In this document: in pieces, positions 1-13,900 of the stretch
How the letters are laid out: each line of letters starts with the position of its first letter
Position numbering within the stretch: position 1 is the first letter of the stretch
DNA from: Leptodactylus fallax
Taxonomy: Eukaryota > Chordata > Amphibia > Anura > Leptodactylidae
NCBI GenBank assembly: GCA_947044405.1
Contig: CAMRHE010001108.1
Span: 1 to 64,000 of the forward strand
Direction: 5' to 3'
Length of the DNA stretch: 64,000 bases
Program-made: the position numbers and the translations under genes
The notes under the pieces: model-generated
Told to the model about the DNA's origin: nothing
The model's database searches: none
The model's input: only the letters and a program-made list of their open reading frames with translations

Positions 1-1010
1 CCCCCACCTGGGGGGAGAATAATAATAATAATATTACAGCCCCCCACCTGGGGGAGAATAATAATAATAATATTACAGCCCCCCACCTGGGGGAGAATAA
101 TAATAATAATATTACAGCCCCCCACCTGGGGGAGAATAATAATAATAATATTACAGCCCCTCACCCGGAGGAGATAATAATAATAATATTACAGCCCCCT
201 CACCTGGGGGAGAAATAATAATAATATTACAGCCCCTCACCTGGGGGAGAATAATAATAATATTACAGCCCCCCACCTGGGGGAGAATAATAATAATAAT
301 AATATTACAGCCCCTCACCCGGGGGAGAAAAATAATAATATTACAGCCCCTCACCTGGGGGGAGAATAATAATAATATTACAGCCCCCCCACCTGGGGGA
401 GAATAATAATAATAATATTACAGCCCCTCACCTGGGGGAGAATAATAATAATATTACAGCCCCCTCACCTGGGGGAGAATAATAATAATAATATTACAGC
501 CCCTCACCTGGAGGAGAATAATAATAATATTACAGCCCCCCACCTGGGGGAGAAATAATAATAATAATATTACAGCCCCCCACCTGGAGGAGAATAATAA
601 TAATAATATTACAGCCCCCCACCTGGGGGAGTAATAATAATAATATTACAGCCCCCCACCTGGAGGAGAATAATAATAATAATATTACAGCCCCTCACCT
701 GGGGGAGAATAATAATAATAATATTACAGCCCCCTCACCTGGGGGAGAATAATAATAATAATATTACAGCCCCTCACCTGGGGGAGAATAATAATAATAT
801 TACAGCCCCTCACCTGGGGGAGAATAATAATAATATTACAGCCCCTCACCCGGAGGAGAATAATAATAATAATATTACAGCCCCTCACCTGGAGGAGAAT
901 AATAATAATAATATTACAGCCCCTCACATGGAGGAGAATAATAATAATAATAATTATTATTAGTATTATTATTATATTACAGCCCCTCACCTGGAGGAGG
1001 ATAATATTTT
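1..1010. repeat. Minisatellite, about 37-41 bp unit, with (AAT)n
   Basis: About 25 copies. Each unit has a near-palindrome ccccCACCTGgggg, then a variable (aat)n run and tattacag. Length variation sits mostly in the AAT run. The array runs off the left edge and ends with an expanded AT-rich stretch around 935-975. It lies in BPTF intron 1. Confidence 0.95.
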
Positions 1011-1049
1011 CATGCTCTGTCTTGCTGTCATGGTGGGACTGACCCCTGC

Positions 1050-1693
1050 TCATGACATCAGTGTGTACAGGTTACTGACCTATGACATCGGTGTGTACAG
1101 GTTACTGACCTATGACACGGTGTGTACAGGTTACTGACCTATGACATCGGTGTGTACAGGTTACTGACCTATGACATCGGTGTGTACAGGTTACTGACCT
1201 ATGACATCGGTGTGTACAGGTTACTGACCTATGACATCGGTGTGTACAGGTTACTGACCTATGACATCGGTGTGTACAGGGTTACTGACCTATGACATCG
1301 GTGTGTACAGGTTACTGACCTATGACATCGGTGTGTACAGGTTACTGACCTATGACATCGGTGTGTACAGGTTACTGACCTATGCCCGACATCGGTGTGT
1401 ACAGGTTACTGACCTATGACATCGGTGTGTACAGGTTACTGACCTATGACATCGGTGTGTACAGGTTACTGACCTATGACATCGGTGTGTACAGGTTACT
1501 GACCTATGACATCGGTGTGTACAGGTTACTGACCTATGACATCGGTGTGTACAGGTTACTGACCTATGACATCGGTGTGTACAGGTTACTGACCTATGAC
1601 ATCGGTGTGTACAGGTTACTGACCTATGACATCGGTGTGTACAGGTTACTGACCTATGACATCGGTGTGTACAGGTTACTGACCTATGACATC
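1050..1693. repeat. 30-bp minisatellite, about 21 near-identical copies
   Basis: Unit starts gacatcggtgtgtacagg and ends ctgacctat. Almost every copy is identical; only the edge copies vary (cagtg for cggtg, a one-base loss at 1118 and a gain near 1280). Because 30 is a multiple of three, it makes an artefactual 10-residue repeat frame. Confidence 0.96.
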
Positions 1694-2773
1694 AGTGGGG
1701 ACGCCCCGGGTGCCCTTGTGCGGCTTCTGCTCCATTCACTCTATGGCACTGACTACTTTGGGGTTATTCTAGCAGTGACTGGAGCAGCGTACATCTGGAG
1801 AACAGCAGAGGCTTTGTAATAGTTGTGCTCCTGCCTGCACTGATACACTGTAACAAACCTCCACCTGTGTGAACAGGACAGGATCTCAGCCACTTGATAA
1901 ATAATAATTTCTGTGTTTCCCTGAGCACAGGATACACCTTGCTGAGCGGGTTCCCCTCACTGGTGCTCGTGGTCGCTGGTTGGGATGATTTTCTCCTCCT
2001 CCTCCCCCACTGGGTATACCCGGTGCTCAGCCGTATTCACACGTCATGGCCGGACTGTGCGGTGGCGACATGTTATTATCTTATTATATAAATTCTACGA
2101 TGTAAAGAGGCCGTACATATGACAGCCCTGGTCTCGCCAAGATGGGGGAGCGACCTCTGACCCCGTACTATGTCACTATGGAGGGTGGTCTATAGTCCTG
2201 CAGGGCTCCGCAGCACTCTCCATAATACAGACTGCTGCATCTGAGCTTGTAACGTTCTGCTCCAGGGGAGTGTTAGGAAGCCTGTAATACTGAGTACAGC
2301 GCCCCCAAGCTCATGTAGAGATTATCGTCTTATCCAGGAGTCTACATATCAGCAATGGTTCTGGTGCAGACATCACAGTCCAGTCCTATACAGCTCAGTG
2401 CTCTCCTCCTCTCTGTATCTTCTTCCTTCCCGCCTCTTTCTTCCGGTCTATATTCCTTCTCCCTCCTATTCCTTCCTTACCCGCACTCTTTCACCATTAC
2501 TTTTCCCCTTCCTCTTCTTGCCATGTCCATGTAATCGTATAACATGGCATTTCTTGGCCGTGGTCTGAGCCCCTCTTGATTCTTGATTTTACATTAAGTT
2601 TATCAGACTGGCAGGAGTTAATTCTTGGGTTTATGAATCATTAGCTGTACTGTCCCTTTAAGCAGTGGTATGCTGCAGGTGCCCTCCGCAGGAGAGCGTC
2701 ACACACCCCATAGGGCTCCAGATCAGCCAACACCCTAAATCTTCTGTTCTTTATTTCTTTATTGTTTTAACAG
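1694..2773. other. BPTF intron 1 (3' part), no gene seen
   Basis: Unique-looking intron. At 1830-1880 there is a dispersed motif (tgatacactgtaacaa, then ctgtgtgaacagg) that recurs at other places in the window. Pyrimidine-rich tracts near 2400-2520. No exon is supported before 2774. Confidence 0.6.
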
Positions 2774-3595
2774 GAAGGAGAAAACCCCGCGTTCACCGCC
2801 CGCGCTCCCCCATCTTTGAGGAGAAGGATGTCCCTATGCTGGAGTTTCCTAAGTCCTCTGAGGACTTGCTGCTGCCGAGCGAGCACTTGCTGAACGTCAA
2901 TGCCATCTATGAGGTGCTAAGGACCTTTGGTACGGTGCTGCGGCTCTCTCCGTTCCGCTTTGAGGACTTTTGTACGGCCCTAGTCAGCCAGGAGCAGTGC
3001 ACCCTAATGGCCGAAACGCACATTGCTCTCCTGAAAGCTGTTCTCCGGGAAGAGGACACCTCCAATACTACCTTCGGACCGGCCGACCTAAAGGACAGCG
3101 TCAATTCCACCTTGTACTTCATAGATGGCATGACATGGCCAGAGGTCCTCCGCGTCTACTGTGAGAGTGACAAGGAATACCACCATGTGCTTCCATACCA
3201 GGAGATGGACGATTACCCCTACGGACCCATTGACAGTAAAGTGCAGGTTTTGCTCTTCCTGGTGGATCAGTTTCTAACCACGAACATGGCCCGCGAGGAG
3301 TTAATGTCTGAAGGGGTGATTCAGTACGACGACCACTGCCGCGTGTGTCATAAGCTGGGGGACTTGCTGTGCTGTGAGACGTGTTCGGCTGTCTACCACT
3401 TAGAGTGCGTCAAACCCCCCTGGAGGAGGTCCCGGAGGACGAGTGGCAGTGCGAGGTTTGTGTGGCCCACAAGGTATCTGGCGTCAGTGACTGCATCGCT
3501 GAAATCCAAAAAAACAAGCCCTACATAAGGCATGAGCCAATCGGATATGACCGCCACCGGAGGAAGTACTGGTTCCTCAACAGACGGATCATCAT
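2774..3595 (+). CDS. BPTF: BPTF exon w1: DDT domain and PHD finger 1
   Basis: Acceptor ttttaacag, donor gtaagt. Begins [13 protein letters not shown]; the DDT domain ([19 protein letters not shown]) spans about residues 35-95 of the exon. PHD1 starts near residue 188 ([16 protein letters not shown]) and should run on to WQCEVC. The frame breaks inside PHD1: after CVKPP the run of six C at 3415-3420 is one short of what is needed to read [14 protein letters not shown], which continues in the +1 frame from about 3420. With one base restored the exon length fits its phases (enters phase 1, leaves phase 2). The end reads [14 protein letters not shown], as in the family. Confidence 0.95.
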
Positions 3596-6500
3596 GTAAG
3601 TGAAAGCGTTCAGTACCATCGAAAATCAAGAGCTCTGCTTCCTCTCAGTGAATAGACACATCTACTGTGATTGTACCAAGCCAACAGGGTCTGCCCTCTG
3701 GTTGTGCCTATTTACTGACAGCAAAGCATCTAAACCTGTACATGCCAAATACTTCTCACAACTGAGGCTTTGCTGCAATTGCATCTAGCCTATACAATCC
3801 TCTGTGCTGCAGACTGATACATGGTGAGACGTCTACACCAGCCACATCAGCAGCTCTCATGTCTCACTTGTGATGAGAGTTTGTTACAATGTATCAGTAT
3901 TTTACAGCCCTGTAAGACATCACATGACTGCGGACTTATTGTAGAGTTTGGTAGCAGGACTGGGGTAATCCCGGCCTCTTCAGAAATGTGACCTAACCCG
4001 ATCGTGTGGTCCAGGACCCCGATTAGTAGTCCTAATAACCCACAGCCAGGAGTCCACAAAGTGATCCTCTCCTCACTACAGAGCAGACAATAGAAATAGC
4101 TTCTACCCTGCTTGTCTGCAGCACATGGAAGACGAAAAGAAGGGTCTTATACTGTCAGAGGAGGAAAAGACTGACTTTAAATAGTCCCCAGTGTATCCCC
4201 AGTCAGTCTCCTTCCCCCTCTGGCGGATGAATGTATATATAGATAGTCCCCAGTGTATCCCCAGTCAGTCTCCTTCCCCCTCTGGCAGATGAATGTATAT
4301 ATAGATAGTCCACCAGTGTATCCCCAGCCAGTCTCCTTCCCCCTCTGGCAGATGAATGTATATATAGATAGTCCACCAGTGTATCCCCAGCCAGTCTCCT
4401 TCCCCCCTCTGGCAGATGAATGTATATATAGTTAGTCCCCCAGTCAGTCTCCTTCCCCCTCTGGCAGATGAATATATATATATATATAGTTAGTCCTCCA
4501 GTCAGTCTCCTTCCCCCTCTGGCAGATGAATGTATATATAGATAGTCCCCAGTGTATCCCCAGTCAGTCTCCTTCCCCCTCTGGCAGATGAATGTATATA
4601 TAGATAGTCCACCAGTGTATCCCCAGCCAGTCTCCTTCCCCCCTCTGGCAGATGAATGTATATATAGTTAGTCCCCCAGTCAGTCTCCTTCCCCCTCTGG
4701 CAGATGAATATATATATATATATATAGTTAGTCCCCCAGTCAGTCTCCTTCCCCCTCTGGCAGATGAATGTATATATAGATAGTCCACCAGTCAGTCTCC
4801 TTCCCCCTCTGGCAGATGAATATATATATAGTTAGTCCCCCAGTCAGTCTCCTTCCCCATCTGGCAGATGAATGTATATATAGATAGTCCCCCAGTGTAT
4901 CCCCAGCCAGTCTCCTTCCCCATCTGGCAGATGAATGTATATATAGATAGTCCCCCAGTGTACCCCCAGTCAGTCCCCCCCCTCTGGCAGATGAATGTAT
5001 ATATAGTTAGTACCCCCAGTCAGTCTCCTTCCCCCTCTGGCAGATGAATATATGGTGTCCTCAGTATGTTTTCCTGCAGATAGTTAATTAAGATGATAAT
5101 TGGACCATTGGTAGATAGTGATGTGGTGGGGGGAATGACTGAGTGCACATAAGGGGTTTTTTGGGTTCTCTTAATGATCAGATTCTCATATTAAAGCTGA
5201 GATTGCAGTTGTGGCCATTTTAGAAGTGGAGATGGTGAAGGTGAAGACACTTGTGAATGTATACACACTATAGTGGGCGATATACAGCCATCTGCAGTGA
5301 TGGGCTCAGACCCAGAACTGTGGCCGGCTCCTGAGGAAGAGTAACCTGGATATTTGGTCATATTATCCCTCCCCGCCTACCAGCAAGAAAAAGTCCTAAA
5401 AACCCCTAAACCACATCCACCCAGACATCAGTGGCGTTCACATGTTGCTGTGTCCCAATAGTGTAAGCTCTGCTCGCTGCCCCTCTCTCTATACGTCACT
5501 AGAGCGGAGCTGCCGGAGTGGCTGCTTTTCTTTCCTCCGTTGTTTGTGGTCTAACGGACCCCGTTGACTGTAATGGGGTCTGTTGGGTGTCCTGAAAAGT
5601 CCCCCATGCAGGATATTCAGGTGGAGACCCCAGCACAGATGTGAGCGCTGCCCTACAAATTCTGTGGGATGTTTGTGTGAGGAGGGTTTTGTGAGCCTGC
5701 ACTTGTGATGTACTTATAGATGACTCTGTTACAGGTAGAGTATGGTAGCACAGTAGCTGGAGCGTATCTGGGCCCCATATGAGTATTCATACAGATAACC
5801 TATCCACAGGACACCATATCTGACGCCCAGACCCCGAACAGATCAGCTGCTGTAGCTGCAATAATAGGAGAGGCGCAGCCGCTACATCCCCTGGGGATCT
5901 GCAGCGCGGCCGCTATTACTGGCTGCACACCCTCCCCATCCTCTAGTACCCCGAAATATCACATATCAGCAGTATAACAACATCTTCTGTATTTTTCGGA
6001 CTATAAGACGCTTCTAGGTTTTAGAGGAATAAAATAGGGCAAAAAATTTTGAAGCAAAAAAATATGTTAAAATATATAATATATGGGAGTTGTAGTTTTA
6101 CAACAGCTGTAAGGTCATTGACTGTACGGGGATGTATAGGGCGGCTTCTTTTTGCGGGGTCGGATGTACTTTTTAGTTAGACCGTTTTGGGGAATATCTA
6201 TTGGTTTGATCACTTTTTATTCAAATCAGAGGCGAAACTGCGAAAAAAAAACAGCAGTTCGGCACTTTTGAGTTTTTTTTTCCCGCAATGACGTTCACCC
6301 TATGGGAAAAATATTTTTATAAGTTTGTAGACCGGGCATTTTCGGACACCAGGTATCTAATGTGTTTGTGTTTCACTGTCATTTTCTAGGGAAAGGGCGT
6401 GTTTTAGAACCTTTTTTTTTTTATTATTTTTATTTTTTTTTTTTTTACTTTTTTTTTTTACTATTTTATTAGCCCCCCCCCCCCCCCCCCCAGGGGGCTT

Positions 6501-9500
6501 GAACCTAAAATCATTTGCAAGTCCCATAGACTACAATACAAGTGTATTGCAGTCTATGGGAGATTCTGTATATAATTATTGTAGACCGGCCACAATAGTA
6601 ATATTCCTATGACAGACCTTCATAAGGCTACCGGCTGTCGCAGGAACTGGTCGGCTCCCGCAATCGCGCCATTCAGGGGCCGTCCTGCAACAAGAAAGGT
6701 ACGGGGGCAATGGGGACCGGCCCCGGGGGCAGCTTTGATACCTTTAAGGGCCTCACTGGTTGTAATGCCCACGAGCAGAGCGGCCGCCATCATCTTCACA
6801 GACCCGGCATCCACCATAACAACACGCCACCTAGACACCCTCTCAGCCCAAGGCCCGCAGCATCGCCCCTCTCCTCCCGCTGCAGGAAGCTAGTGGTGGC
6901 AGGAGGGGGGCAATGCTGCAACCCCCGCCTCCCCCCCCCCCCGCCAAAACACCCCACATTCAGAGTATAAGACGCACCCCCATTTTCCTCCCTAATTTGG
7001 GGGAAAAGAACTGCGTCTTATAGTCCGAAAAATACAGTATATATATTAGTGAATGACGGACAGATATTACATGGCTGTTTGTAGAATGCATGCTGTACAT
7101 GGACCTTACACCCCTGGTTGTGTGACCCTCCGGGTACAGGTGAGGCTTAGATACAAGTGTTGGCGCTGATGCGTTTTCTTGTATGTTACATAAGGGTGGA
7201 CATGACATGACTATCGGGTGTAGGGGTGCACTTACTTTTCAGGGTGTGTGAGCGCTGACTGGTGTGTTGACAGTATGGCAGCTGTCTGTATATCTGGGTC
7301 TGGGAGGTTCAGTGTGTATTAGGCTTTATTTGTACATGTCAAAAATGTGAAAATTGTCCTAGCGTCCAGAAGTGCAGAATGTGGCAAACCCCCTGGCCGC
7401 GAAGGGGTTAAAGCTACCATATGCATAAGGCAGGAGCCTCTTGGCTGCAGAGAGTCTGATGCTTTTCTCTCTTTGTTCTGTCTGTAGAGAAGAAGACTCT
7501 GAGAAGGAGAAGATGATCTGGTACTACAGCACCAAGCCGCAGCTGGAGGAGTTACTGGACTGCCTGGACAAGACGCATTATGAGACCGACCTCTGTAAGA
7601 CGCTGGAGGACCTGCGGGAAGAAATCCACCGGCACATGGACATCACTGAGGAGCTGACTAACAAGGCCAAGGGCAACAACCGCTCTTACCTGTCCGTGGT
7701 CAATGGTGAGGGCCTTCTCCGAGGGGGTTTACACAGGGAGCGTCACCCCAACATGCTCCACATTGCTGATCACTGGTCACGTATCTAAAACCATAGCACT
7801 GAGATCCCAGGTGTAAACTCATTTTCTGTCTATTTAGAGGAAATTACGGAACGGCTGAAAGCTAAACGCAATGAAGGGGATCAGTCCAAGCCGACGGCGG
7901 AAGGAGAGAAGTCAGAAAGTGCAGCAGAGGGGGAGAGTAACAAGGAGACAAGTTCCACTACCAAAGGAGAGGATGCTGGGACTGGAGAGGGGACAGAGAA
8001 GTCCCAGGCTGGAGGTGAGAGACTTAGGGAGTCCATGAGCCACCTTCTCCCTGTCAAATCTGTACATGTACTTATATGCTGTGACTCTTACAGCAGAAGG
8101 CACAGAGGCTGAAAAAAGCAGCACAGAGGAAGTTCTGGCCACGTCTGACTGCAAAGCCTCAGAAACTCTGGCCAAAGACCCTGAGAATCCTCCAGCCAAG
8201 GATAGCGGTGCAGTGACAGAGGGTAAGAGCCCCGAGCCGGCAGCCCCTGCCACCTCAGGTACTTGTCCTTCTCATTCTGGTGTCTGATGGTCTTCTCTGT
8301 ATAACCTGCTTCTTGATGTGACTAATCACAGTCTCCCACATTGTTAGACTCTTCAGAAGTGGCCCCTGGTGCTACCACGACTCCCACTCAACAGTCGGAC
8401 GACAGTGGTACCTGCAGTACCGCACCTGAACAGCAGGGGGATGGCGCTGGTAAACCTCCCCAGAAGTATGAGGAGACAGGTGAGTGCATGGACAGGTGTA
8501 GCCTGCTCAAAATAGGGGGCCAGCTGATGCCACAGGGTTAACGTCTTCAAAAAAAATTTTTCTCTTTTCAGTTGTGGGGGATGGGAAGTCGGAGAAGAGT
8601 TCGGCAGATACAGTGGATTTTCAAAGTCCGTTGAGGACCTACTCCAGGATGGTGACGCGGCTGAGGAACCCCGACAGCAAGTTAAGTCTGTTGAAGAATC
8701 ACCAGTTCAGTGCCGCAGTCCAGGAAGCAAATAAGATTTATAAGGAAGGCAGAGAGGTTTGTGTTCTGTATCGGCCACCTGCGGAGCAGCCGCACTCAGC
8801 AGGACACCTCCGGCTCCGCTCTCTGGGCCTTTCTGTTGACCTCCTGCTTTCTGGTGTCTGTAGACCTAAGGTCCTTATCTGTGTGGTGACGGATTCTGTG
8901 AACATGGAGGTGACTGAGGACGTGACTGGTCACTGGCGTCCCTCCTTCTGGTTCAGAAAATAAGTAATTTCATTGTTTTTTCTACTTTTCGAGGTGTCCC
9001 TGAGTCTGAGGGCTGTGATCACTTACAAACCTGGTAGAAGAAGCTGCTTGTAGTTGCAGGGTCCTCAGCTGCTCATGCTGGACACTCCACCCTCTGCTGC
9101 CGCATCGTTCCTTTACTTTATTAACTTGCCTTCATTTCCCTGTTATAGGTCTTGGTGGTAAATTCTCAAGGTGAGATCTCCCGACTGAGCACCAGGAAGG
9201 ACGTGGTCATGAGGGGCATCTTGAGCAATTACTTCAAGCTTGGGCAAGAGGGCAAGTATCGCATGTACCACAACCAGTACACCACCAACTCGTACGCTCT
9301 GAACAAGCACCAGCACCGGGAGGACCATGACAAGAGGCGACATCTGTCTCATAAGTTCTGTCTCTCGCCCACTGGAGAGTTTAAGTGGAACGGCTCCGTG
9401 CACGGCTCTAAGGTACTGACTATATCCACACTGAGGCTTACCATCGTCCAGCTGGAGAACAACATCCCGGCCCCTTTCCTTCACCCGAACTGGGCCTCAC

Positions 9501-10326
9501 ACAGGTAACGCTCCAGGGCCTTTGGCTAGTTTTCTGCTTGTTGTAAGCTACGGATCGTGTTATATTGATGTATCTGTATTACAGGGCAAACTGGATCAAA
9601 GCAGTGCAGATGTGCAGCAAACCGCGGGAATTTGCACTAGCACTGGCAATACTGGAGTGCGCCATTAAACCGGTGGTCATGCTGCCGATTTGGAAGGATT
9701 CTCTGGGTCACACAAGGTTTGTCATGGGTGCTTTTATTACGTGAAATACAGTGCTATTACAGGGGCATGGCTGTCAGACTAAAGACAACTTGTTTGCAGG
9801 TTACGGAGGATGACCTCAATGGAAAGGGAAGAAAAAGACAAAGCTAAGAAGAAAGAGCGGAAACAGGAGGAGGAGGAGAGCATGCAGCAGGCCACCTGGG
9901 TCAAGTACACCTTTCCCATAAAGCACCAGGTATGACTGTCTGATCCCTGGGGTGTTCGGTGCTCTCTTGTCCTTCCAGATTCATGACTTTCTGCTGGTTT
10001 TCAGGTCTGGAAACAGAAGGGAGAGGAGTACCGGGTGACTGGATATGGGGGCTGGAGTTGGGTCAGTAAGACGCACGTCCAACGGTTTCTGCCACGATTT
10101 CCTGGAAACACAAATGTCAACTACAGGAAAATGTTGGGTGAGTGATCGCCCCCTGCTGGAAGAGCATTGAAATAAATATAAATACATCAATATAGAACAC
10201 ACACACAATATATAAATAATATATATTTATTCATATACACACACACAGACATGAAATATATATAAATACATCAATATAGAACACATACATACTCTATTAA
10301 TACAGACACACACACACACACGCGCG

Positions 10327-10369
<43 letters not shown>

Positions 10370-10391
10370 TATATATATTCATATACACACG

Positions 10392-10428
<37 letters not shown>

Positions 10429-10553
10429 ACACACGCACAGACAGAATATATATATACAATATAGAACACATACATACTCTATAAATACAGACACACACGC
10501 ACACGCGCGTATTATATATATATATATAATATATATATATATCATATACACAC

Positions 10554-10587
<34 letters not shown>

Positions 10588-10744
10588 TATACACACGCAC
10601 AGACATGAAATATATATAAATACATCAATATAGAACACATACATACTCTATAAATACAGACACACACACACACGTATATATATATAATGTAATATATATT
10701 TATTATATACACACGCACAATATATATTTATTCATATACACACG

Positions 10745-10796
<52 letters not shown>

Positions 10797-10880
10797 CACG
10801 CACAGACATGAAATATATATAAATACATCAATATAGAACACATACATACTCTATAAATACAGACACACACACACACGCGC

Positions 10881-10972
<92 letters not shown>

Positions 10973-13900
10973 TATACACACGCACAGACATGAAATATAT
11001 AGATGTGTGTGTTCCTGCTCGGTGAATATTCATTTCTCCTAATCTTAGGAAAAGGAGAGAGTACAATGGAGACCAGCGATAAGAAGGAGGATGAGGAGAT
11101 GAAGCCGGATCCTGTTGCAGACCAGACCATAAAGGAGGAGAAAGATCACAAGGACCAAATAAAAGATCTGGATGATACAAGTGAGATGGATCATAAGGAG
11201 GAAGATGAGGATACTTTCTCTACAGGAAGAGGTAAGATCCACATGGTATATGTTCTGGGTCCTGAGCAAGCTGCCATGTCCTCTTATTATAGCGGTCCTT
11301 CACGATCACAACAGGAAAACAATAAGGCATGTCCTGACCTGGAGGCTGGAGGGTGATGGTGAAGAACAGCAACACACCACTAGACTGCCATGTGCAAATT
11401 GTTGGGTTTAAAGCCATAGTGTCCTCATTTGTTTGCTTCTTTCCTGAAGTGTTCTGGGATGATGATATTGAACTGCACGTCCTCTTCTCAGCCGGTGACA
11501 TCACGTCCATTGGTCACAAGGCCATGCTGTAGCTCAGTCCAATTCAATGAATGGGGATGAACTGCAGTACCAAGCACAGCCACTCTATTATGTATGGCAC
11601 TGTGCTTGGTAAATGATGAAGAGGCCACAGCAATCCATATCATGGTCCCAGAATGCTCATTTAATATCCTATGTTTGGCCAACAATTCAGTTTTGATGTA
11701 AATGTACCAGAAGAATAATCCCAGTGCTTCCTTCCTGTATCTCCTTTACTTGGTTCCTTCTTCCTCACACTGTGCTCACTCCAGACATGTTGTTGTGCTT
11801 TATACCTCCAGGACTTGAAGATCTTGATCCCATAAAAGACGAGGCCATGGAGGTGGACACGCCGTCCATCAAACAAGAGGGACCTTTTCCAGATGCGGAT
11901 TTAATCAATGTGAGCCTCGGCTTTCAGAGGAGGACTTGGTATAAGAAGAAGGTGAAATCTTCTCGTCTGGATGTGTTACTGGAGCGCAGGGAGAGACAAT
12001 TCACTTATGAGGAAAAGCAGCGATTGGAGAGACTAAAACAGGGAAGCGCTGGAAAGGAGAGCGCCTCGAAGCCGCTGAGAAGCTTACCAGGGACTGATAA
12101 CAGAACTGTCTCCCGGAAACTCAACATGGATGATGCTGATGATGACATCACCACACCTACTGACATAAAACAGGAACCTCCTGGCAGAGAGGACTCCAAC
12201 AACACCGAGACTGCACAAAGTAAATGTAGCATTGCAGAAAGTGAAGACAGGTTATCATCTCAGAGCAATTCTATTCCAGACAGGACCCGAGAGACCAAAG
12301 ACAAGACCCTTACCAGTACAGACAACAGTTCTTCCAGTGTTCTGGCGGAGGCCAAGGGGGATCTACATGACGCAAATAAGGGCGAGCAGAGTCCAGAACT
12401 AGTCAATGATAAATCTGTGCACCAAGATGGAAAGGATGAAAGACACAACAGAATTCTGGAGGAATGGTCAGATCCTGAAGCCGAAAGTACGGACATGGCC
12501 CACCAAGAGGACGGTACTGAGCAGTCCACCAATGGAGACCAGGAGGACAGCCGCACAAATAACTATACAGACTGCCCCAAGAATAAGGCAGAAGTCCTCA
12601 CATCCCAGGTGAACGGGAAGGATGCGTTCCTTAAGAAAAGCCACGAGCTGTGTGACAGCCCAACCCTGCAGGAAATCGAGCCGAAGGTGAACAATGTCTC
12701 AAAGTCTCTGTGTCCACATGCGGTTAAAGTGAAAGACCCTGCACTCAAAGCATTTATGAATGGAGACATTGACATGGAGGAAGAGGAGGATAAGAATGGG
12801 GTCTCTGCAGGTAAAGATTCGGAAGAGAGAGCGCCCCAGATCTGCCAGGAGAAAAACCTGGAGGCTTCTAGTGAGTCACTGACTAACTCCAGGGATGCAG
12901 CGGAGCCTGAGAAGAGCGCCTCCTCTCCGGTGACCTCTGCTGAGGAGTCCAGCCTCAGTAACGATTCCATAGAGCAAAACGGTTTGTCCCGGGACACTGT
13001 GAACGGAGAGGTGAAAATCCAAACGGTTGTGACACAAGTGACCACTACAACCACCACTGTGTCCACATCTAGCACAGTCATGGAAGTTTGCGGTGAGTCC
13101 TCCAAGCAGGAGGTGTCGACCTCGGAGAACACATGTTTGTCAAGCACCACAACCACGACTGTCACCAAAATCACTGCGGCAAATCCAAGCGAAGAAAGCA
13201 TGGTATCCGTCAAAGAGCAAAGCAAAACCGTGGTGACCGCAACTATGTCAGACTCCGTCACCAGCCCGTCTGGCACAGTCTCTTCCATGATGACTGTCAG
13301 TAAGGAGTACTCCACAAAGGACCGGGTGCGGCTCATGAAGTTCTCCAAACCTAAAAAGTCCCGCTCAGGGACGGCACTCCCGTCATACAGGAAATTTGTC
13401 ACCAAGAGCAGCAAAAAGAGCATCTTCGTCCTGCCGACTGATGACCTCAAAAAGTTGTCGAGGAGAGGGGGGATGCGGGAAGTGCCCTACTTCAGTTATA
13501 ATGCTAAACCTGTGCATGATATATGGCCGTATCCTTCACCTCGCCCCACGTTCGGAATAACTTGGAGGTACGTAAATTATCTGCTGAGTTGTGACTGGTT
13601 GCTATGAATGACTTCAGACCAGGAAGTGTTGTCATGAGGGCAAACATGTCAAGCACCATAATGAAGCAATAATTATTGTACTGCAGTATGTGAACATGCT
13701 CTTAAAGTGGTCCTGCCTATAAACAATCCATGTTTCCTCTTGGACTGAGGTACTCGTCCTCTAGTGTGACCTGTGGGTACCATTATATATAGTGTGCGTC
13801 TTCCCCTGTATACTGTATTATAAGCCACATTTCTTACAGGTATCGTCTGCAAACTGTGAAGTCTCTGGCAGGTGTGAGTCTGATGCTGCGTCTCCTCTGG

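Noticed and set aside
1..1010. CRISPR-like spacing of repeats
   Set aside because: No unique spacers; a eukaryotic minisatellite with AAT length variation.
1382..1819. 145-residue frame with ten-residue repeat DIGVYRLLTY
   Set aside because: A 30-bp tandem array read in frame; the start lies in a variant copy.
6609..6970. Small frames inside the 1.05 kb TIR element
   Set aside because: No similarity to a transposase or any known protein; GC-rich filler sequence.
12563..13450. 295-residue minus-strand frame opposite BPTF exon w12
   Set aside because: Shadow of the real coding strand; no homology and no splice context.
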